Assembly: GCA_002841885.1 (NCBI GenBank)
Contig: PHBE01000002.1
Coordinates: forward strand, 310,001 to 374,000
Direction of reading: 5' to 3'
DNA: 64,000 nt
From: Deltaproteobacteria bacterium HGW-Deltaproteobacteria-18
GTDB lineage: Bacteria; Desulfobacterota; Desulfovibrionia; Desulfovibrionales; Desulfomicrobiaceae
Part shown: piece by piece, positions 16,132 to 25,443 of the stretch
How positions within the stretch are numbered: position 1 is the first letter of the stretch
Layout: each line of letters begins with the position of its first letter
The notes under the pieces: model-generated
Told to the model about the DNA's origin: nothing
The model's input: the letters and a program-made list of their open reading frames with translations, nothing else
Database searches by the model: none
Position numbers and translations under genes: made by a program

Positions 16132-17352
16132 ATGTCCCCGAACGCCGCCCTCTTTACCTACCCTTTCGTATCCCTGTGCCTGGTGGCCCTGTTCGGGTTC
16201 GGCAATATCGCCGTTTTCTACGGCCTCTATCCCTATCTCATTTCCATGGGCATCTCGCCCTTCTGGGCCGGTTGGATTCTCGCCCTGGAGCCCCTGGCCG
16301 CCTTCGTGCTGCGTCCATTCATCAGCCCCGGCCTCGGGCCGGGCAACGCCCTGCCGGTCATGCGCGCAAGCCTGGTCATGATCGCTCTGGCCCTGCTTGG
16401 CTACGCCTGGGCCACGAGTCTTCCCGCGCTCATCTGCCTGCGCGTCTTTCACGGCGCGGCCTTCGTGAGCCTGGTCTCGGCCACCACCGCGCTGCTCGTG
16501 CACTTCATCCCGCCGTCAAGAAGCGGCCAGGGCTTCGGTCTCTTTTCCCTGACTACCATGCTGCCCTTCGCCGTCATGCCTCCGCTCATGGAATACCTGC
16601 TGCGGGTCGTCCCCGACGCCGGGCACGCCTACGCCTGGGTCTCCCTCATGACCCTGCCGGCCCTGGCCCTGCTGGCGCCCCTCGGACCCCATGCGAGGCA
16701 GGCGCATGAAAATGAGAGGCAAAGTTCTTCGAGACGGCCATCGACGGGGCTCGCCGACATCCGCTCGGCTCTGGAAAACCCCGGAGTGGCCCTCGTCCTG
16801 GGCGCGGGCCTGCTGACATTTCTCGGCTCCACCCTGCTCTTCTTCTTCATGAAGGACTTCGGGGCGAGCATCGGACTGGCCAACGCGGGCCTCTTTTTCA
16901 CCGTGTCCACGGGGGCCACCATCGCCGTGCGCCTGTTCGGCAGTTCCCGTTTCGACAGGCTGGACAAGCGCCGGACCCTCATGCTCACCTTCCTCGCCCT
17001 GGCGGGGTGCTACGCGTCCTACTCCCTGGTCGCATCGCCCCTGCCCTTCCTGCTCGCGGCCGCCCTTTTCGGCGCCTGCATGGGCGTGGCCATGCCCCTT
17101 CTGCAATCAACCCTCTTTCACCTGGCCGACCCGTCCAAGCGCGGCCTGACCGCCAACCTCATGCTCTCCACCATGGACGCAGGCTATGTCCTGGGCCCCT
17201 GGCTCGGCGGCATGATGCTCGGCATGGGCCTGTCACACGCGGCCCTGTTCCGGCTCTCGGCGCTGCTGGCGCTTGGCGCCTGGCTGCTGATCCGCCAAAG
17301 CGGACAACCGTCCCCGGCCACCTTCAACCCTTCCCACGGGAGAACCCCATGA
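16132..17352 (+). CDS. Major facilitator superfamily transporter
   Basis: 406 residues with about 12 membrane helices. The ATG at 16132 follows AGGAAG at good spacing; an upstream ATG at 16000 in frame would add a hydrophilic tail with no ribosome site. A cytoplasmic loop around 185-215 (HARQAHENERQSSSRRP) separates two six-helix halves, and FDRLDKRR near 285 resembles the repeated MFS loop motif. The stop overlaps the ATG of the GNAT gene, so the two are coupled. It may export the product of the acetyltransferase or import the substrate of the molybdenum hydroxylase downstream; not decidable from sequence. Confidence 0.88.
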   Translation: MSPNAALFTYPFVSLCLVALFGFGNIAVFYGLYPYLISMGISPFWAGWILALEPLAAFVLRPFISPGLGPGNALPVMRASLVMIALALLGYAWATSLPALICLRVFHGAAFVSLVSATTALLVHFIPPSRSGQGFGLFSLTTMLPFAVMPPLMEYLLRVVPDAGHAYAWVSLMTLPALALLAPLGPHARQAHENERQSSSRRPSTGLADIRSALENPGVALVLGAGLLTFLGSTLLFFFMKDFGASIGLANAGLFFTVSTGATIAVRLFGSSRFDRLDKRRTLMLTFLALAGCYASYSLVASPLPFLLAAALFGACMGVAMPLLQSTLFHLADPSKRGLTANLMLSTMDAGYVLGPWLGGMMLGMGLSHAALFRLSALLALGAWLLIRQSGQPSPATFNPSHGRTP

Positions 17353-18389
17353 CCCGCACCCGAAAGGAAAACCTGGAGAGCCTGCGCGCCAACCCCGGAA
17401 CCATCGAACCCGGCCAGAGCGTCACGGTCGGCCCCTTCCGGCCCGAAGACGCCGAAGGCGTGGCCAGGCTCTATTTCGCCATCTACGGAGAAAACTTCCC
17501 CCTGGACTATGTCTACGACCCCGAGCAGATCGCGGCCGCCAACGCCGGGCCGGACCTCCACCAGTTCGTGGCCCGCACGCCGGCAGGGGACGTGGTCGGT
17601 CTGACGGCCCTCTTCCGGGTGGCGCCGAACCCGGGCATCATGGAGTCCGGCGGGCTCATGATCCTGCCGGCCTATCGCGGGGGCACCCTGGCCATGCGCA
17701 TGACCAAAGCCTCCCTGGCCACCCTGCCGGAGGAACTGGGCCTCAACGCCATTTTCGGTCAAAGCGTGTGCGACCACCTCATCACCCAGAAGCTGGCCCG
17801 TCATTTCTCCTTTCCCCCCTATGCCCTGGAGATGGAAGCCATGCCCCCCAGGCCCGAAGGCAGCACCGACGGCGTCGGGGGAAGAATCTCCCTGCTGAGC
17901 GAACTGCGCGTCTATCGCGATGTGCCCCACGCGGTGCACCTGCCCGAACGGTTTGCCGGCTTTCTCAAGGACCTGTACGCCAAATACGGTCTGGAGAGAT
18001 CCTTCGGGACGCCCCAACCCTCCAGCGGGCGAACCCGCTCCAGCGTGACGACCATGGACGGTGCCTCCCTGGCCAAGCTCCTGGTCGACGAGCCGGGCGC
18101 GGACCTCGGCGAGACCATCGACGCCTTCGAGGACGGGCTTCCCGAACGACACGCCTACCAGCTGCAACTGCCTCTGGCCCATCCGGGGCTGCCCGCAGCT
18201 GCGGAAACGGCCCGTGAGCACGGCTACTTCTTTGGTGGTCTCCTGCCTTTGTGGACCGGCACCGACGTGCTGCTGCTGCAAAAGCTCACCTCCGACCCCG
18301 ACTTCTCGCTTCCGCTGCTGCTGACCGACGAGGCCAGGGAGCTCATGGAGCACATCCGCTCGGACTGGGCCGGACTGCCCGGCCGGTGA
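17349..18389 (+). CDS. GNAT-family N-acetyltransferase-like protein
   Basis: 346 residues, ATG overlapping the MFS stop (ATGA). Residues 25-170 form a GNAT fold: VGPFRPEDAEGVARLY (first strand and helix), GDVVGLTALF, and the acyl-CoA pyrophosphate loop MILPAYRGGTLAMRM near 98-112. The C-terminal half (about 190-340) is another alpha/beta region with no family I recognise. Coupled to an MFS carrier and upstream of a molybdenum hydroxylase, it could acetylate or otherwise modify a transported small molecule. A similar acyltransferase-like region may occur in the protein at 22686. Confidence 0.78.
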   Translation: MTRTRKENLESLRANPGTIEPGQSVTVGPFRPEDAEGVARLYFAIYGENFPLDYVYDPEQIAAANAGPDLHQFVARTPAGDVVGLTALFRVAPNPGIMESGGLMILPAYRGGTLAMRMTKASLATLPEELGLNAIFGQSVCDHLITQKLARHFSFPPYALEMEAMPPRPEGSTDGVGGRISLLSELRVYRDVPHAVHLPERFAGFLKDLYAKYGLERSFGTPQPSSGRTRSSVTTMDGASLAKLLVDEPGADLGETIDAFEDGLPERHAYQLQLPLAHPGLPAAAETAREHGYFFGGLLPLWTGTDVLLLQKLTSDPDFSLPLLLTDEARELMEHIRSDWAGLPGR

Positions 18390-18479
18390 GAGGAAAATAC
18401 CGGGCGTCGGTCTCGCGTGTTGACACAAAGCGCCTTTCTTTCGCACTGTTTGGCACTTTTTCAGCCCAAGGATGTGTCC

Positions 18480-20777
18480 ATGCCTCATGAACCTTACGAT
18501 ATCGGCCCCGCCCGCCCCCGCCTGGACGCCCTGGCCAAGGCGTGCGGAACGGAGCCATTCAGCGCCGACAGCTACCTGCCCGGCCTGCTCTGGGCCGGGG
18601 CCAGGCGTTGCGGCGTGCCCCACGGCATCCTTCGCGGCGTCGACGCAGCCGCGGCCAGGAGCCTGCCCGGCGTGCACGCCGTCCTGACCCGCGATGACGT
18701 GCCGGGATCGAACCGGCAGGGCATCGTGCACAAGGACATGCCCGTGCTGTGCGGGACGAAGGTCCGCCATTGCGGGGATCCCGTGGCCCTTGTGGTGGCG
18801 GAATCGCGCGACGTACTGCGAGAGGCGCTGTCCCTCATCCGAGTGGACATCGAGCCCCTGCCGACCCTGGCCGACATCGACGCGGCCCTGGCCCCGGACG
18901 CCCCGCTCGTCCACGAGGCGCACGGATCAAACATCCTGCTGGCCGCAGAGATTCGCAAGGGGGACGCCGAAGAGGCCCTGGCGCAGTGCGATGTGATCCT
19001 CGAGGAAACCTTCTTCACCCCCTCCCAGGCCCATGCGTTCCTGGAGACCGAGAACGGCCTGGCCCGTCTGGACGATGACGGCGTCCTGCACCTGACCGTC
19101 TCCACACAGGCCCCTTTCCGCGACCGCTTCGAGATCGGGCACGCCCTGGGGCTGGCGCCCTGGAAGATCCGCGTCCACAGCCCGTTCCTCGGCGGCGGGT
19201 TCGGCGGCAAGGACGGGGCCACGGTGCAGTGCCTCCTGGCTCTTGCCGCCCTGCGCCTCCCAGGGCGGACCATCAAGATGTGGTGGGACAGGGAGGAGAG
19301 TTTTTTGGCCGGCTACAAGCGCCACGCGGCCCGGATGCACTACCGGCTGGGCGCCATGAACGACGGCACGCTCAAAAGCGTGGTCTGCCGCCTGTGGTAC
19401 GACAGCGGGGCCTACGCCCACCTGGGCGGCGAGATCATGGAACTGGGCATGGAGCACGCCGCAGGGCCCTACCGCGTGGCTCACATGGATTGCCGGGGCC
19501 TGTGCGTCTACACCAACAACCCCGTGGGCGGGGCCTTCCGGGGCTTCGGCGTGGCCCAGGTCAGCCTGGCCTTCGAGGGCATGATGGACCGTCTGGCCGC
19601 CCGGCTCGGCCGTGACCCGCTGGACCTGCGCCGCCAGAACGCCCTGCGCCGCGGGGACCGCAACTGCGCGGGCGTCACCCTGACCTCCTCCGTGGGCCTT
19701 GACGAGTGCCTGCGCACGGTCCGGGACCACGAGTTCTGGACCACGCGCCACGAATGGAAAAAGGCAGCTCCTCCGTTCACCCGCCGCGGCGTCGGCGTGG
19801 CCGCCGTCTTCAACGGCATGGGCTACGGCCGGGGTCTGGCCGACAACGCCATCGCCAAGATCGAGCTGACCCCGGACGGTCGCTTCGTCATCTACAGCGG
19901 CGTCCCTGACATGGGTCAGGGCAACGCCTCCACCTTCGCCCAGATCGCAGGCGAAATGCTCTGCCAGGACGCCGCACGTCTCGAAGTCATCCAGCCGGAC
20001 ACGGAGCGCGCCCACCCGTCGGGCTCGGCCTCGGCCGGCCGGACCACCTACACCTTCGGCCAGGCGCTGATCAAGGCCTGCGAGCTCATGACCGCCAAGC
20101 TCGTCCGCCGCGCGGCCCTGGCCCTCATGATCGACGAGCCCGGCGGCTTCACCCTGGTGCCCGGGGCGGTCAGGCACCTGCCCACGGGCAAGGAGCTGCC
20201 CCTGGCCGCCATGGGCGCCATGCTGCCCCGTGACGACCGCGTCTGCGTGGCCGAATACCTCATGCCCGTCTCCCGCGAGGTGCCGGACACGGGCAAGGAT
20301 TTCCCCATCGGCTTCCCGCACCTGATCTTCCCCTTCGCGGCGCACCTGGTGCGCGTCGAGGTCGACGAACTGACCGGCCTGGTGCGGGTCTGCGACTATC
20401 TCGCGGCCACCGACGGCGGCCGCGTCCTCAACCCGCTGAACTTCCACCAGCAGATCGAGGGAGCCGTGGCCCAGGGGCTCGGCTTCGCCCTGATGGAGGG
20501 CTTCGGGACCGAAAACGCGCGCATCACGACCCCCGACCTGTCGACCTACCTCATCCCCACCAGCCTGGACCTCCCGGACACGCGGTCCGTGGCCGTGGAG
20601 ACGCTGGAGCACAGCGGCCCCTTCGGCATGAAGGGCGTGGGCGAGGTGGGCCTGAACGGGCCGTTGCCGGCCGTGGCCTCGGCCCTGTCCGACGCGCTGG
20701 GCGCGCGCATCGACCGCGCTCCGGTCACGCCGGCCATGATTCTTAAACTTCTGGCCTCACGCGGAGCGCAGGCATGA
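18480..20777 (+). CDS. Molybdenum hydroxylase (xanthine dehydrogenase family), molybdopterin-binding large subunit
   Basis: 765 residues; ATG at 18480 with AAGGA 7 bases upstream. Domains: aldehyde oxidase/XDH hammerhead (about 25-135) and Mo-pterin binding region with GGGFGGKDG (238-246), NNPVGGAFRGFG, MGQGNASTFAQIAGE and the catalytic Glu722 in GMKGVGEVGLNG. It hydroxylates a carbon in an N-heterocycle or aldehyde using water, passing electrons to the [2Fe-2S] and FAD subunits encoded next (ATGA overlaps both). Gene order large-FeS-FAD resembles purine or nicotinate type enzymes. Substrate cannot be named. No XdhC-type maturation gene is in the window. Confidence 0.92.
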   Translation: MPHEPYDIGPARPRLDALAKACGTEPFSADSYLPGLLWAGARRCGVPHGILRGVDAAAARSLPGVHAVLTRDDVPGSNRQGIVHKDMPVLCGTKVRHCGDPVALVVAESRDVLREALSLIRVDIEPLPTLADIDAALAPDAPLVHEAHGSNILLAAEIRKGDAEEALAQCDVILEETFFTPSQAHAFLETENGLARLDDDGVLHLTVSTQAPFRDRFEIGHALGLAPWKIRVHSPFLGGGFGGKDGATVQCLLALAALRLPGRTIKMWWDREESFLAGYKRHAARMHYRLGAMNDGTLKSVVCRLWYDSGAYAHLGGEIMELGMEHAAGPYRVAHMDCRGLCVYTNNPVGGAFRGFGVAQVSLAFEGMMDRLAARLGRDPLDLRRQNALRRGDRNCAGVTLTSSVGLDECLRTVRDHEFWTTRHEWKKAAPPFTRRGVGVAAVFNGMGYGRGLADNAIAKIELTPDGRFVIYSGVPDMGQGNASTFAQIAGEMLCQDAARLEVIQPDTERAHPSGSASAGRTTYTFGQALIKACELMTAKLVRRAALALMIDEPGGFTLVPGAVRHLPTGKELPLAAMGAMLPRDDRVCVAEYLMPVSREVPDTGKDFPIGFPHLIFPFAAHLVRVEVDELTGLVRVCDYLAATDGGRVLNPLNFHQQIEGAVAQGLGFALMEGFGTENARITTPDLSTYLIPTSLDLPDTRSVAVETLEHSGPFGMKGVGEVGLNGPLPAVASALSDALGARIDRAPVTPAMILKLLASRGAQA

Positions 20778-21229
20778 TCATCCGTTTTTGCATCAACGGC
20801 CGGGACACGGAACTCGACGTGCGCGGCGACGAGCGCGCCGTGGACATCCTGCGCGAAAGGCTGGGGCTGACCGGCACCAAGGAAGGCTGCGGTACCGGCG
20901 AATGCGGCGCGTGCGCCATCCTGGTCGACGGGCGGGCCCGCCTGTCGTGCCTCACGCTGGCTGCCCAGCTTGACGGCCGGAACCTGACCACCATCGAGGG
21001 GCTCGGCAGCCCCGAGGCTCCCCACCCCCTGCAGCAATCCTTCGCCGAGCGCGGTGCCGTGCAGTGCGGATTCTGCACGCCGGGCATGGTCGTGACCGCC
21101 GCGGATCTCCTGGCCCGCGACCCGCACCCCGGCCGCGAGGCCATACGCGAAGCCCTGTCCGGCAACCTCTGCCGCTGCACGGGCTACTCCCGCATCCTCG
21201 ATGCGGTGCACAAGGTGGACGAACGATGA
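20774..21229 (+). CDS. Molybdenum hydroxylase [2Fe-2S] subunit
   Basis: 151 residues. The N-terminal plant-type ferredoxin cluster uses Cys39, Cys44, Cys47 and Cys59 (GCGTGECGACA); the C-terminal helical cluster uses Cys98, Cys101, Cys133 and Cys135 (QCGFCTPGM, CRCTGY). All eight ligands are present, so it should carry two [2Fe-2S] clusters that link the Mo site to FAD. It is translationally coupled by 4-base overlaps to the genes before and after it. Confidence 0.95.
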   Translation: MIIRFCINGRDTELDVRGDERAVDILRERLGLTGTKEGCGTGECGACAILVDGRARLSCLTLAAQLDGRNLTTIEGLGSPEAPHPLQQSFAERGAVQCGFCTPGMVVTAADLLARDPHPGREAIREALSGNLCRCTGYSRILDAVHKVDER

Positions 21230-22056
21230 GCGCATATCTGCCCGGAACCCTGGCCGATCTCTGGAACCTTCTCGAAGAGGCGGACACGGCCGTCATGGCG
21301 GGGGGAACGGACTTCCTCGTGCGGCGCAGGGCCGGGAAGTGCGCAGGGCGGATCTGCTGTCTGGAGCGCATCCCCGAACTGCGAGGGCTGGAAGCGGAGA
21401 ACGGAGTCCTGGAGATCGGCGCGGCCACGACCCTGACCGACCTGCTGGAATCCAGGGCCGTCGCCGCCCGCCTGCCAATGCTCCACCAGGCCATCCGCCA
21501 GCTGGGCTCGCCCCTGGTGCGCAACCAGGCCACCCTTGGCGGGAACATCTGCACGGCCTCCCCCGCCGGGGACACCCTGCCCGCCCTGTACACCCTCGGG
21601 GCGCAGGCGGTGCTCATGTCGCGGGACGCGGAGCGGGTCCTGGACGTGGCGGAGTTCATCACCGGCCCCGGCCGGACCGTCCTCGAACCCGGCGAGATCC
21701 TGGCACGCGTGCGCATCCCTCTGCCGGACCCGGGCGCCATGCAGCATTTCGAAAAGGTCGGCAGGCGCCGGGCCCTGGCCATCAGCGTGGCCAGCCTGAC
21801 CGCCGTGCTGCGTCTGGACGGGGACGCCGTCCGGGACATCCGCTTGGCCTTCGGCAGCGTGGGCCCCACGGTGCTGCGCTGCGCCGAGGCCGAGGCCTGG
21901 CTGACGGGCCGCGCCCTGACCGCCGACAACCTGCGCCACGCGGCCGGCCTCGTGCGCTCGGCCGTGCGGCCCATCGACGACGTGCGGGCCACGGCGGACT
22001 ACCGCCGGCAGGTGGCAGGCAACCTGATCCTGCGGCTGGAGGCGTACCGGCCATGA
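21226..22056 (+). CDS. Molybdenum hydroxylase FAD-binding subunit
   Basis: 276 residues from the ATG that overlaps the stop of the FeS gene; longer in-frame starts would invade that gene. FAD-binding motifs of the CO dehydrogenase medium-chain family are visible: AVMAGGTDFLV (21-31) and RNQATLGGNICTASPAGD (about 94-111), followed by a C-terminal CO_deh_flav domain (FEKVGRRRALAISVASL). It completes the heterotrimer and passes electrons to an acceptor such as NAD or ferredoxin, unknown here. Confidence 0.93.
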   Translation: MSAYLPGTLADLWNLLEEADTAVMAGGTDFLVRRRAGKCAGRICCLERIPELRGLEAENGVLEIGAATTLTDLLESRAVAARLPMLHQAIRQLGSPLVRNQATLGGNICTASPAGDTLPALYTLGAQAVLMSRDAERVLDVAEFITGPGRTVLEPGEILARVRIPLPDPGAMQHFEKVGRRRALAISVASLTAVLRLDGDAVRDIRLAFGSVGPTVLRCAEAEAWLTGRALTADNLRHAAGLVRSAVRPIDDVRATADYRRQVAGNLILRLEAYRP

Positions 22057-22273
22057 AAGCCTGGACCCTGGTGCGGCTCGAGCTTCTGGCGACGGCCACC
22101 TGCTGGAATCCCTGTCCTCGCACGCGGGTGCCACAGCACGCGACCCGATCACGACCGTGTCCGCATCCGTCACGAACTGAACCGCAGGCGCGAAGCAGTC
22201 CGGCGACATCGCCATGCTCGCGGTACGGTATCTCGGAGCCGCAACGCAGTGACTTCCATCCCAAGGAGAACCC

Positions 22274-22603
22274 ATGAATATTGAAACCCGGATCGTCGAA
22301 ACCAAAGCCCTGCTGACCTGCACCGGACGAATGGACGCCGTCTCGGCACCCCGCTTCGAGGCCGCCTGCATGGAGTTGCTCGCACAGGGACACGCGAGCC
22401 TCGTCGTGGACCTGGGCGGCCTCGAGTACATCAGTTCCGCCGGACTGCGCAGCATTCTGTCCTCCGTCAAAAAGCTCAAGGCCTCCGGCGGAGGCCTCGC
22501 CTTCTGCGGCCTGTCCTGCATGGTGGACGAGGTTTTCAGGGTTTCGGGCTTCCTGAAGCTGTTCCGGATTCACGCTTCGGCAGCCGAAGCGCTCGAGGGC
22601 TGA
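22274..22603 (+). CDS. STAS-domain anti-sigma factor antagonist (SpoIIAA/RsbV-like)
   Basis: 109 residues, ATG with AAGGAG ribosome site. It has the STAS core: LVVDLGGLEYISSAGLRSIL (around 43-62), where Ser54/Ser55 is the usual phosphorylation site, then KKLKASGGGLAFCGL and VFRVSGFLKLF. Family proteins bind a partner kinase or anti-sigma when unphosphorylated. The next gene is a HATPase-like protein, its natural partner. The 217 bases upstream of it (22057-22273) contain no convincing gene. Confidence 0.9.
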   Translation: MNIETRIVETKALLTCTGRMDAVSAPRFEAACMELLAQGHASLVVDLGGLEYISSAGLRSILSSVKKLKASGGGLAFCGLSCMVDEVFRVSGFLKLFRIHASAAEALEG

Positions 22604-22685
22604 TGGCCGGCGAATACACCTACCGCCGGAGCGCCGACATGAACGAATTCAGGGCCTGCTTCGCCCTGCCCAAGGAAGAACAAAC

Positions 22686-23987
22686 ATGACCGACCAACGG
22701 ACCATAACCCTGCGCCTGCACGCGGACCCGGCCTGGATTCCCATGGTCCAGGGCCTGGCCGAACAGTGCGGCACGGTTTTCGGCCTGGATCATGGCAAGG
22801 CCCTGCGCGTGACCATGGCCGTGGAAGAAATCCTGGCCTACCTTGCCGAACTGACGCCGCAGGCTCCCCTGGAGCTGAACCTGACGCCCGGCGCCAGCCA
22901 TGTCGACACGACATTTTCCTTTGCGGCCAGAGATGCCGACCTGTGGGCCATGAACATCACCGCCTGCGGAGCCGACTGCGCCAAGGAGAACCTGCAGGCC
23001 ATGGGCCTGCTTCTGGCCGCGCGCATGAGCGACGGCCTGGATGTGCGCCGTGACGGCGCGAACGTGACCCTGCGCCTGCGCCAGGACCGCTCCTATCCAG
23101 ACCTGGAGGCGCGCAAAGCCGAACGCTTCGCGCCCCGGGGAGAAGTGCTGTTCCAGCCTGCCCTCGACCCGAGCCGTATCAAGGAGGCCTGCGCCCTGGC
23201 AGCGGCTCTCTACCCCGAAGGCATCGTTCCGCGGGCGTTCAGGACCCCTGGCAAGGTGGTCGACCAGATTCTGGGAGGGGAACTTTCCGGGTCCCTCGCA
23301 CTGGACCAGGGTGGAAATGTGTGCGGCTTCATGACCTGGGACTCGCCCTCCGCCACCAGCGTGTCCTTCTGCGGGCCGTATGTCTTCACCTTTGAAAGGG
23401 CTGCCGTAGCGCACGGGCTGACGGAGCATCTCGTCGGCGCCGTGGCCCGGACTCCCGTCTCTGCCATACTGAGCCAGCTGCCCACGAAAGACCTGCCCCG
23501 GGAGGATGTCGAGCTGCTGGGAACCCTGCCCCTGTTCGCGGCCGACGGCACGCCCAGCCCCATGCCGATCTGGTATCGGGGCATGCGCGAGGACAACGGC
23601 TTGGCGGTCTGGACCCATCCGGAACTGGAAGGCTTTCTGCGCACGGCGTACGAGCAACTCTTCCTCATGCGCGACATCCACCTCGTCTCGCACCAGGGCG
23701 AGCAGGTGGCCGGGCGCTCGGTCTTCGCCACGTCCATCCAGCCCGAGGCCAGCCAGGCGCTGCTCATCCCCATGCTCGCCGGGGCCGACGCCTCCGCCAC
23801 CGTGCGCGGGCACGTCCAGCTGCTCACAGGCGAAGGGTACCGCAACATCCTGGTCCACCTCGACCTGGCCCACGGCTGGCAGGCGGCTCTGGCCCCGGCC
23901 CTGCTGGAGAACGGCTTCCAACCCCGCGTCCTGCTCCCCCATGCGGGACAGGCGGACGTGATGGTGCTGCAGCATGCTGGATCTTGA
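22686..23987 (+). CDS. Two-domain protein: degenerate RsbW-like HATPase domain plus acyltransferase-like region
   Basis: 433 residues. Residues 1-137 look like an anti-sigma kinase HATPase: hydrophobic strand, VTMAVEEILAYLAEL at the N-box position and LQAMGLLLAARMSDGLDV at the last ATP-lid helix. The N-box Asn and the DxGxG box are not visible, so kinase activity is doubtful. Residues about 150-430 contain alpha/beta structure (GNVCGFMTWDSP, VRGHVQLLTGEGYRNILVHLDL) that may be GNAT-like but that I cannot assign. It follows the STAS gene, implying partner switching. It overlaps the aminotransferase gene by 14 bases. Confidence 0.7.
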   Translation: MTDQRTITLRLHADPAWIPMVQGLAEQCGTVFGLDHGKALRVTMAVEEILAYLAELTPQAPLELNLTPGASHVDTTFSFAARDADLWAMNITACGADCAKENLQAMGLLLAARMSDGLDVRRDGANVTLRLRQDRSYPDLEARKAERFAPRGEVLFQPALDPSRIKEACALAAALYPEGIVPRAFRTPGKVVDQILGGELSGSLALDQGGNVCGFMTWDSPSATSVSFCGPYVFTFERAAVAHGLTEHLVGAVARTPVSAILSQLPTKDLPREDVELLGTLPLFAADGTPSPMPIWYRGMREDNGLAVWTHPELEGFLRTAYEQLFLMRDIHLVSHQGEQVAGRSVFATSIQPEASQALLIPMLAGADASATVRGHVQLLTGEGYRNILVHLDLAHGWQAALAPALLENGFQPRVLLPHAGQADVMVLQHAGS

Positions 23988-25080
23988 ACGACTGGTACCG
24001 GCCCACGTCCGGAGCTTCGAGGTCTATACGCCGAGCAAACCCGACCAGGAGCTGATGCGCCTCTTCCGGGTCGACCGCCTGCACCGGCTCAACAACAACG
24101 AGAACCCCCTGGGCCCGCCGCCCGAGGCCGCCCGCATCGTCCAGGGGTTCCCTCCCCGTCTGACGCCCATCTACCCCAGCGGCGATGCCTACGCCCTGCG
24201 CCAGATCCTGGCCGCGCGCTTCGCCAAGTCGCCGGACCAGTTTCTGGTCGGCAACGGCTCGTGCGAGGTCATTTCCAGCGTCATCAAGGCATTTTGCGCC
24301 GAGGGAGACAACATCGTCACGGCCGACAGGACCTTTGCCGTGTACGAGTGGGTGGCCGAGTTTTCGGGCATAGAGGCCAGGCTCATCCCCCTCAGGGATT
24401 TCGGGTTCGACCCCGACGCCATGCTCGCCGCCCGCGACGATCGCACCAAGATCCTCTTCGTCTGCAACCCCAACAACCCCACGGGCACATGGTGGGACAC
24501 GGCCACCCTGCGCCGTTTCCTGGACGCCGTGGACGGCCGGCAGATCGTCGTCCTGGACGAGGCGTACTACGAATTCGTGGAGCAGGCAGGCTTCCCGGAC
24601 GGCATGAAACTGCTGGAGCGCTACCCCAACCTGGTGGTCTTCCGCACCTTCTCAAAGATGTACGCCCTGGCGGCGCTGCGCATCGGCTACCTGTGCAGCT
24701 CCCCGGCAGTGGTCGACATCATCCGCCGCACCCACGTGGTCTATTCGGTCAACGCCCTCGCCCAGCAGGCCGCAGCCGCGGCCATGGAAAACGACGCCCC
24801 CTTCATCGCCACCACCCGCGCCATGGTCGCTGCGGGCAAGAAAAAAGTCCTGGCCCTGTGCGGGGAGCTGGACCTGACCTGTCAGTGCGGCGAGGGGAAC
24901 TTCGTCATGATCCGCGTTCCTGCCTCCGACACCCTGCTTTACCGCAAGCTCATGGCCAAGGGGGTCATGATCCGCACCATGACGGGCTTTCGCTTCCCGG
25001 GCTGGATCAGGGTCAGCATGGCTCAGGAAGACGTGATGGAGGAGTTCTGCGCGGCCCTGCGCGACGTGCTTCGCGCCTGA
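23974..25080 (+). CDS. PLP-dependent aminotransferase class I/II, HisC-like
   Basis: 368 residues with the histidinol-phosphate aminotransferase pattern: LNNNENPLGPP (39-49), GNGSCEVISS, NPNNPTG (165-171), LDEAYYEF (194-201), catalytic Lys228 in TFSKMYALAALRIGY, and a C-terminal Arg in GFRFPGWIRVSMA. It should transaminate an amino acid or amino alcohol phosphate. It is not in a histidine operon, so it could act in a pathway with the molybdenum hydroxylase and GNAT genes. It overlaps the preceding gene by 14 bases and ends the cluster. Confidence 0.9.
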   Translation: MLDLERLVPAHVRSFEVYTPSKPDQELMRLFRVDRLHRLNNNENPLGPPPEAARIVQGFPPRLTPIYPSGDAYALRQILAARFAKSPDQFLVGNGSCEVISSVIKAFCAEGDNIVTADRTFAVYEWVAEFSGIEARLIPLRDFGFDPDAMLAARDDRTKILFVCNPNNPTGTWWDTATLRRFLDAVDGRQIVVLDEAYYEFVEQAGFPDGMKLLERYPNLVVFRTFSKMYALAALRIGYLCSSPAVVDIIRRTHVVYSVNALAQQAAAAAMENDAPFIATTRAMVAAGKKKVLALCGELDLTCQCGEGNFVMIRVPASDTLLYRKLMAKGVMIRTMTGFRFPGWIRVSMAQEDVMEEFCAALRDVLRA

Positions 25081-25443
25081 GAGAACAGATGCCGGGTCGA
25101 CAGGGACGCGAAAGGACCTGAAGCGGCTCGGCATCCGGCATCCCTTGCCCACAGCCTGCGGATCAATTTGAATCTCCATCCTGCACACCATTCTGCCGCA
25201 GCGGGATCGCACCTCAACCTCCAAACCGCCTCACCACAGTGCTCAACAATACCCTGTGCCCTTCGCGCCGGATCGGAAGTCCGAAATGAATTTTTTTGGG
25301 CATTTTCCTGCTTGACCCCGTCAGCCGTCCCACGCCATGTTAACCTTTGAGCGTGGAAAGCTGGCCCTGCCCATCTTTCTGCAACCTGGGCATGCGCCGT
25401 CGGCGACACCGATTTCACCAGCCTCACGGAGTTCTCACAGACC
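25081..25443. other. Intergenic region before the SLC13-type transporter
   Basis: 363 bases without a gene I can support. A TTGACC hexamer occurs near 25313 but no well-spaced -10 accompanies it. No terminator with a T-run is visible after the aminotransferase gene. Confidence 0.5.

Noticed and set aside
17184-18923. Long minus-strand frame (579 residues) opposite the GNAT and molybdenum hydroxylase genes
   Set aside because: GC-rich shadow; product is Gly/His/Val-rich with no family motif, while the plus strand has complete GNAT and XDH motifs.
18927-20612. Long minus-strand frame (561 residues) inside the molybdenum hydroxylase gene
   Set aside because: Shadow of the real gene, biased composition, no ribosome site.
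22052-22277. Short frame after the FAD-subunit gene starting MKAWTLVRLEL
   Set aside because: It overlaps the FAD-subunit stop but is Pro/Ser/Arg-rich with no conserved features; I treat the region as intergenic.
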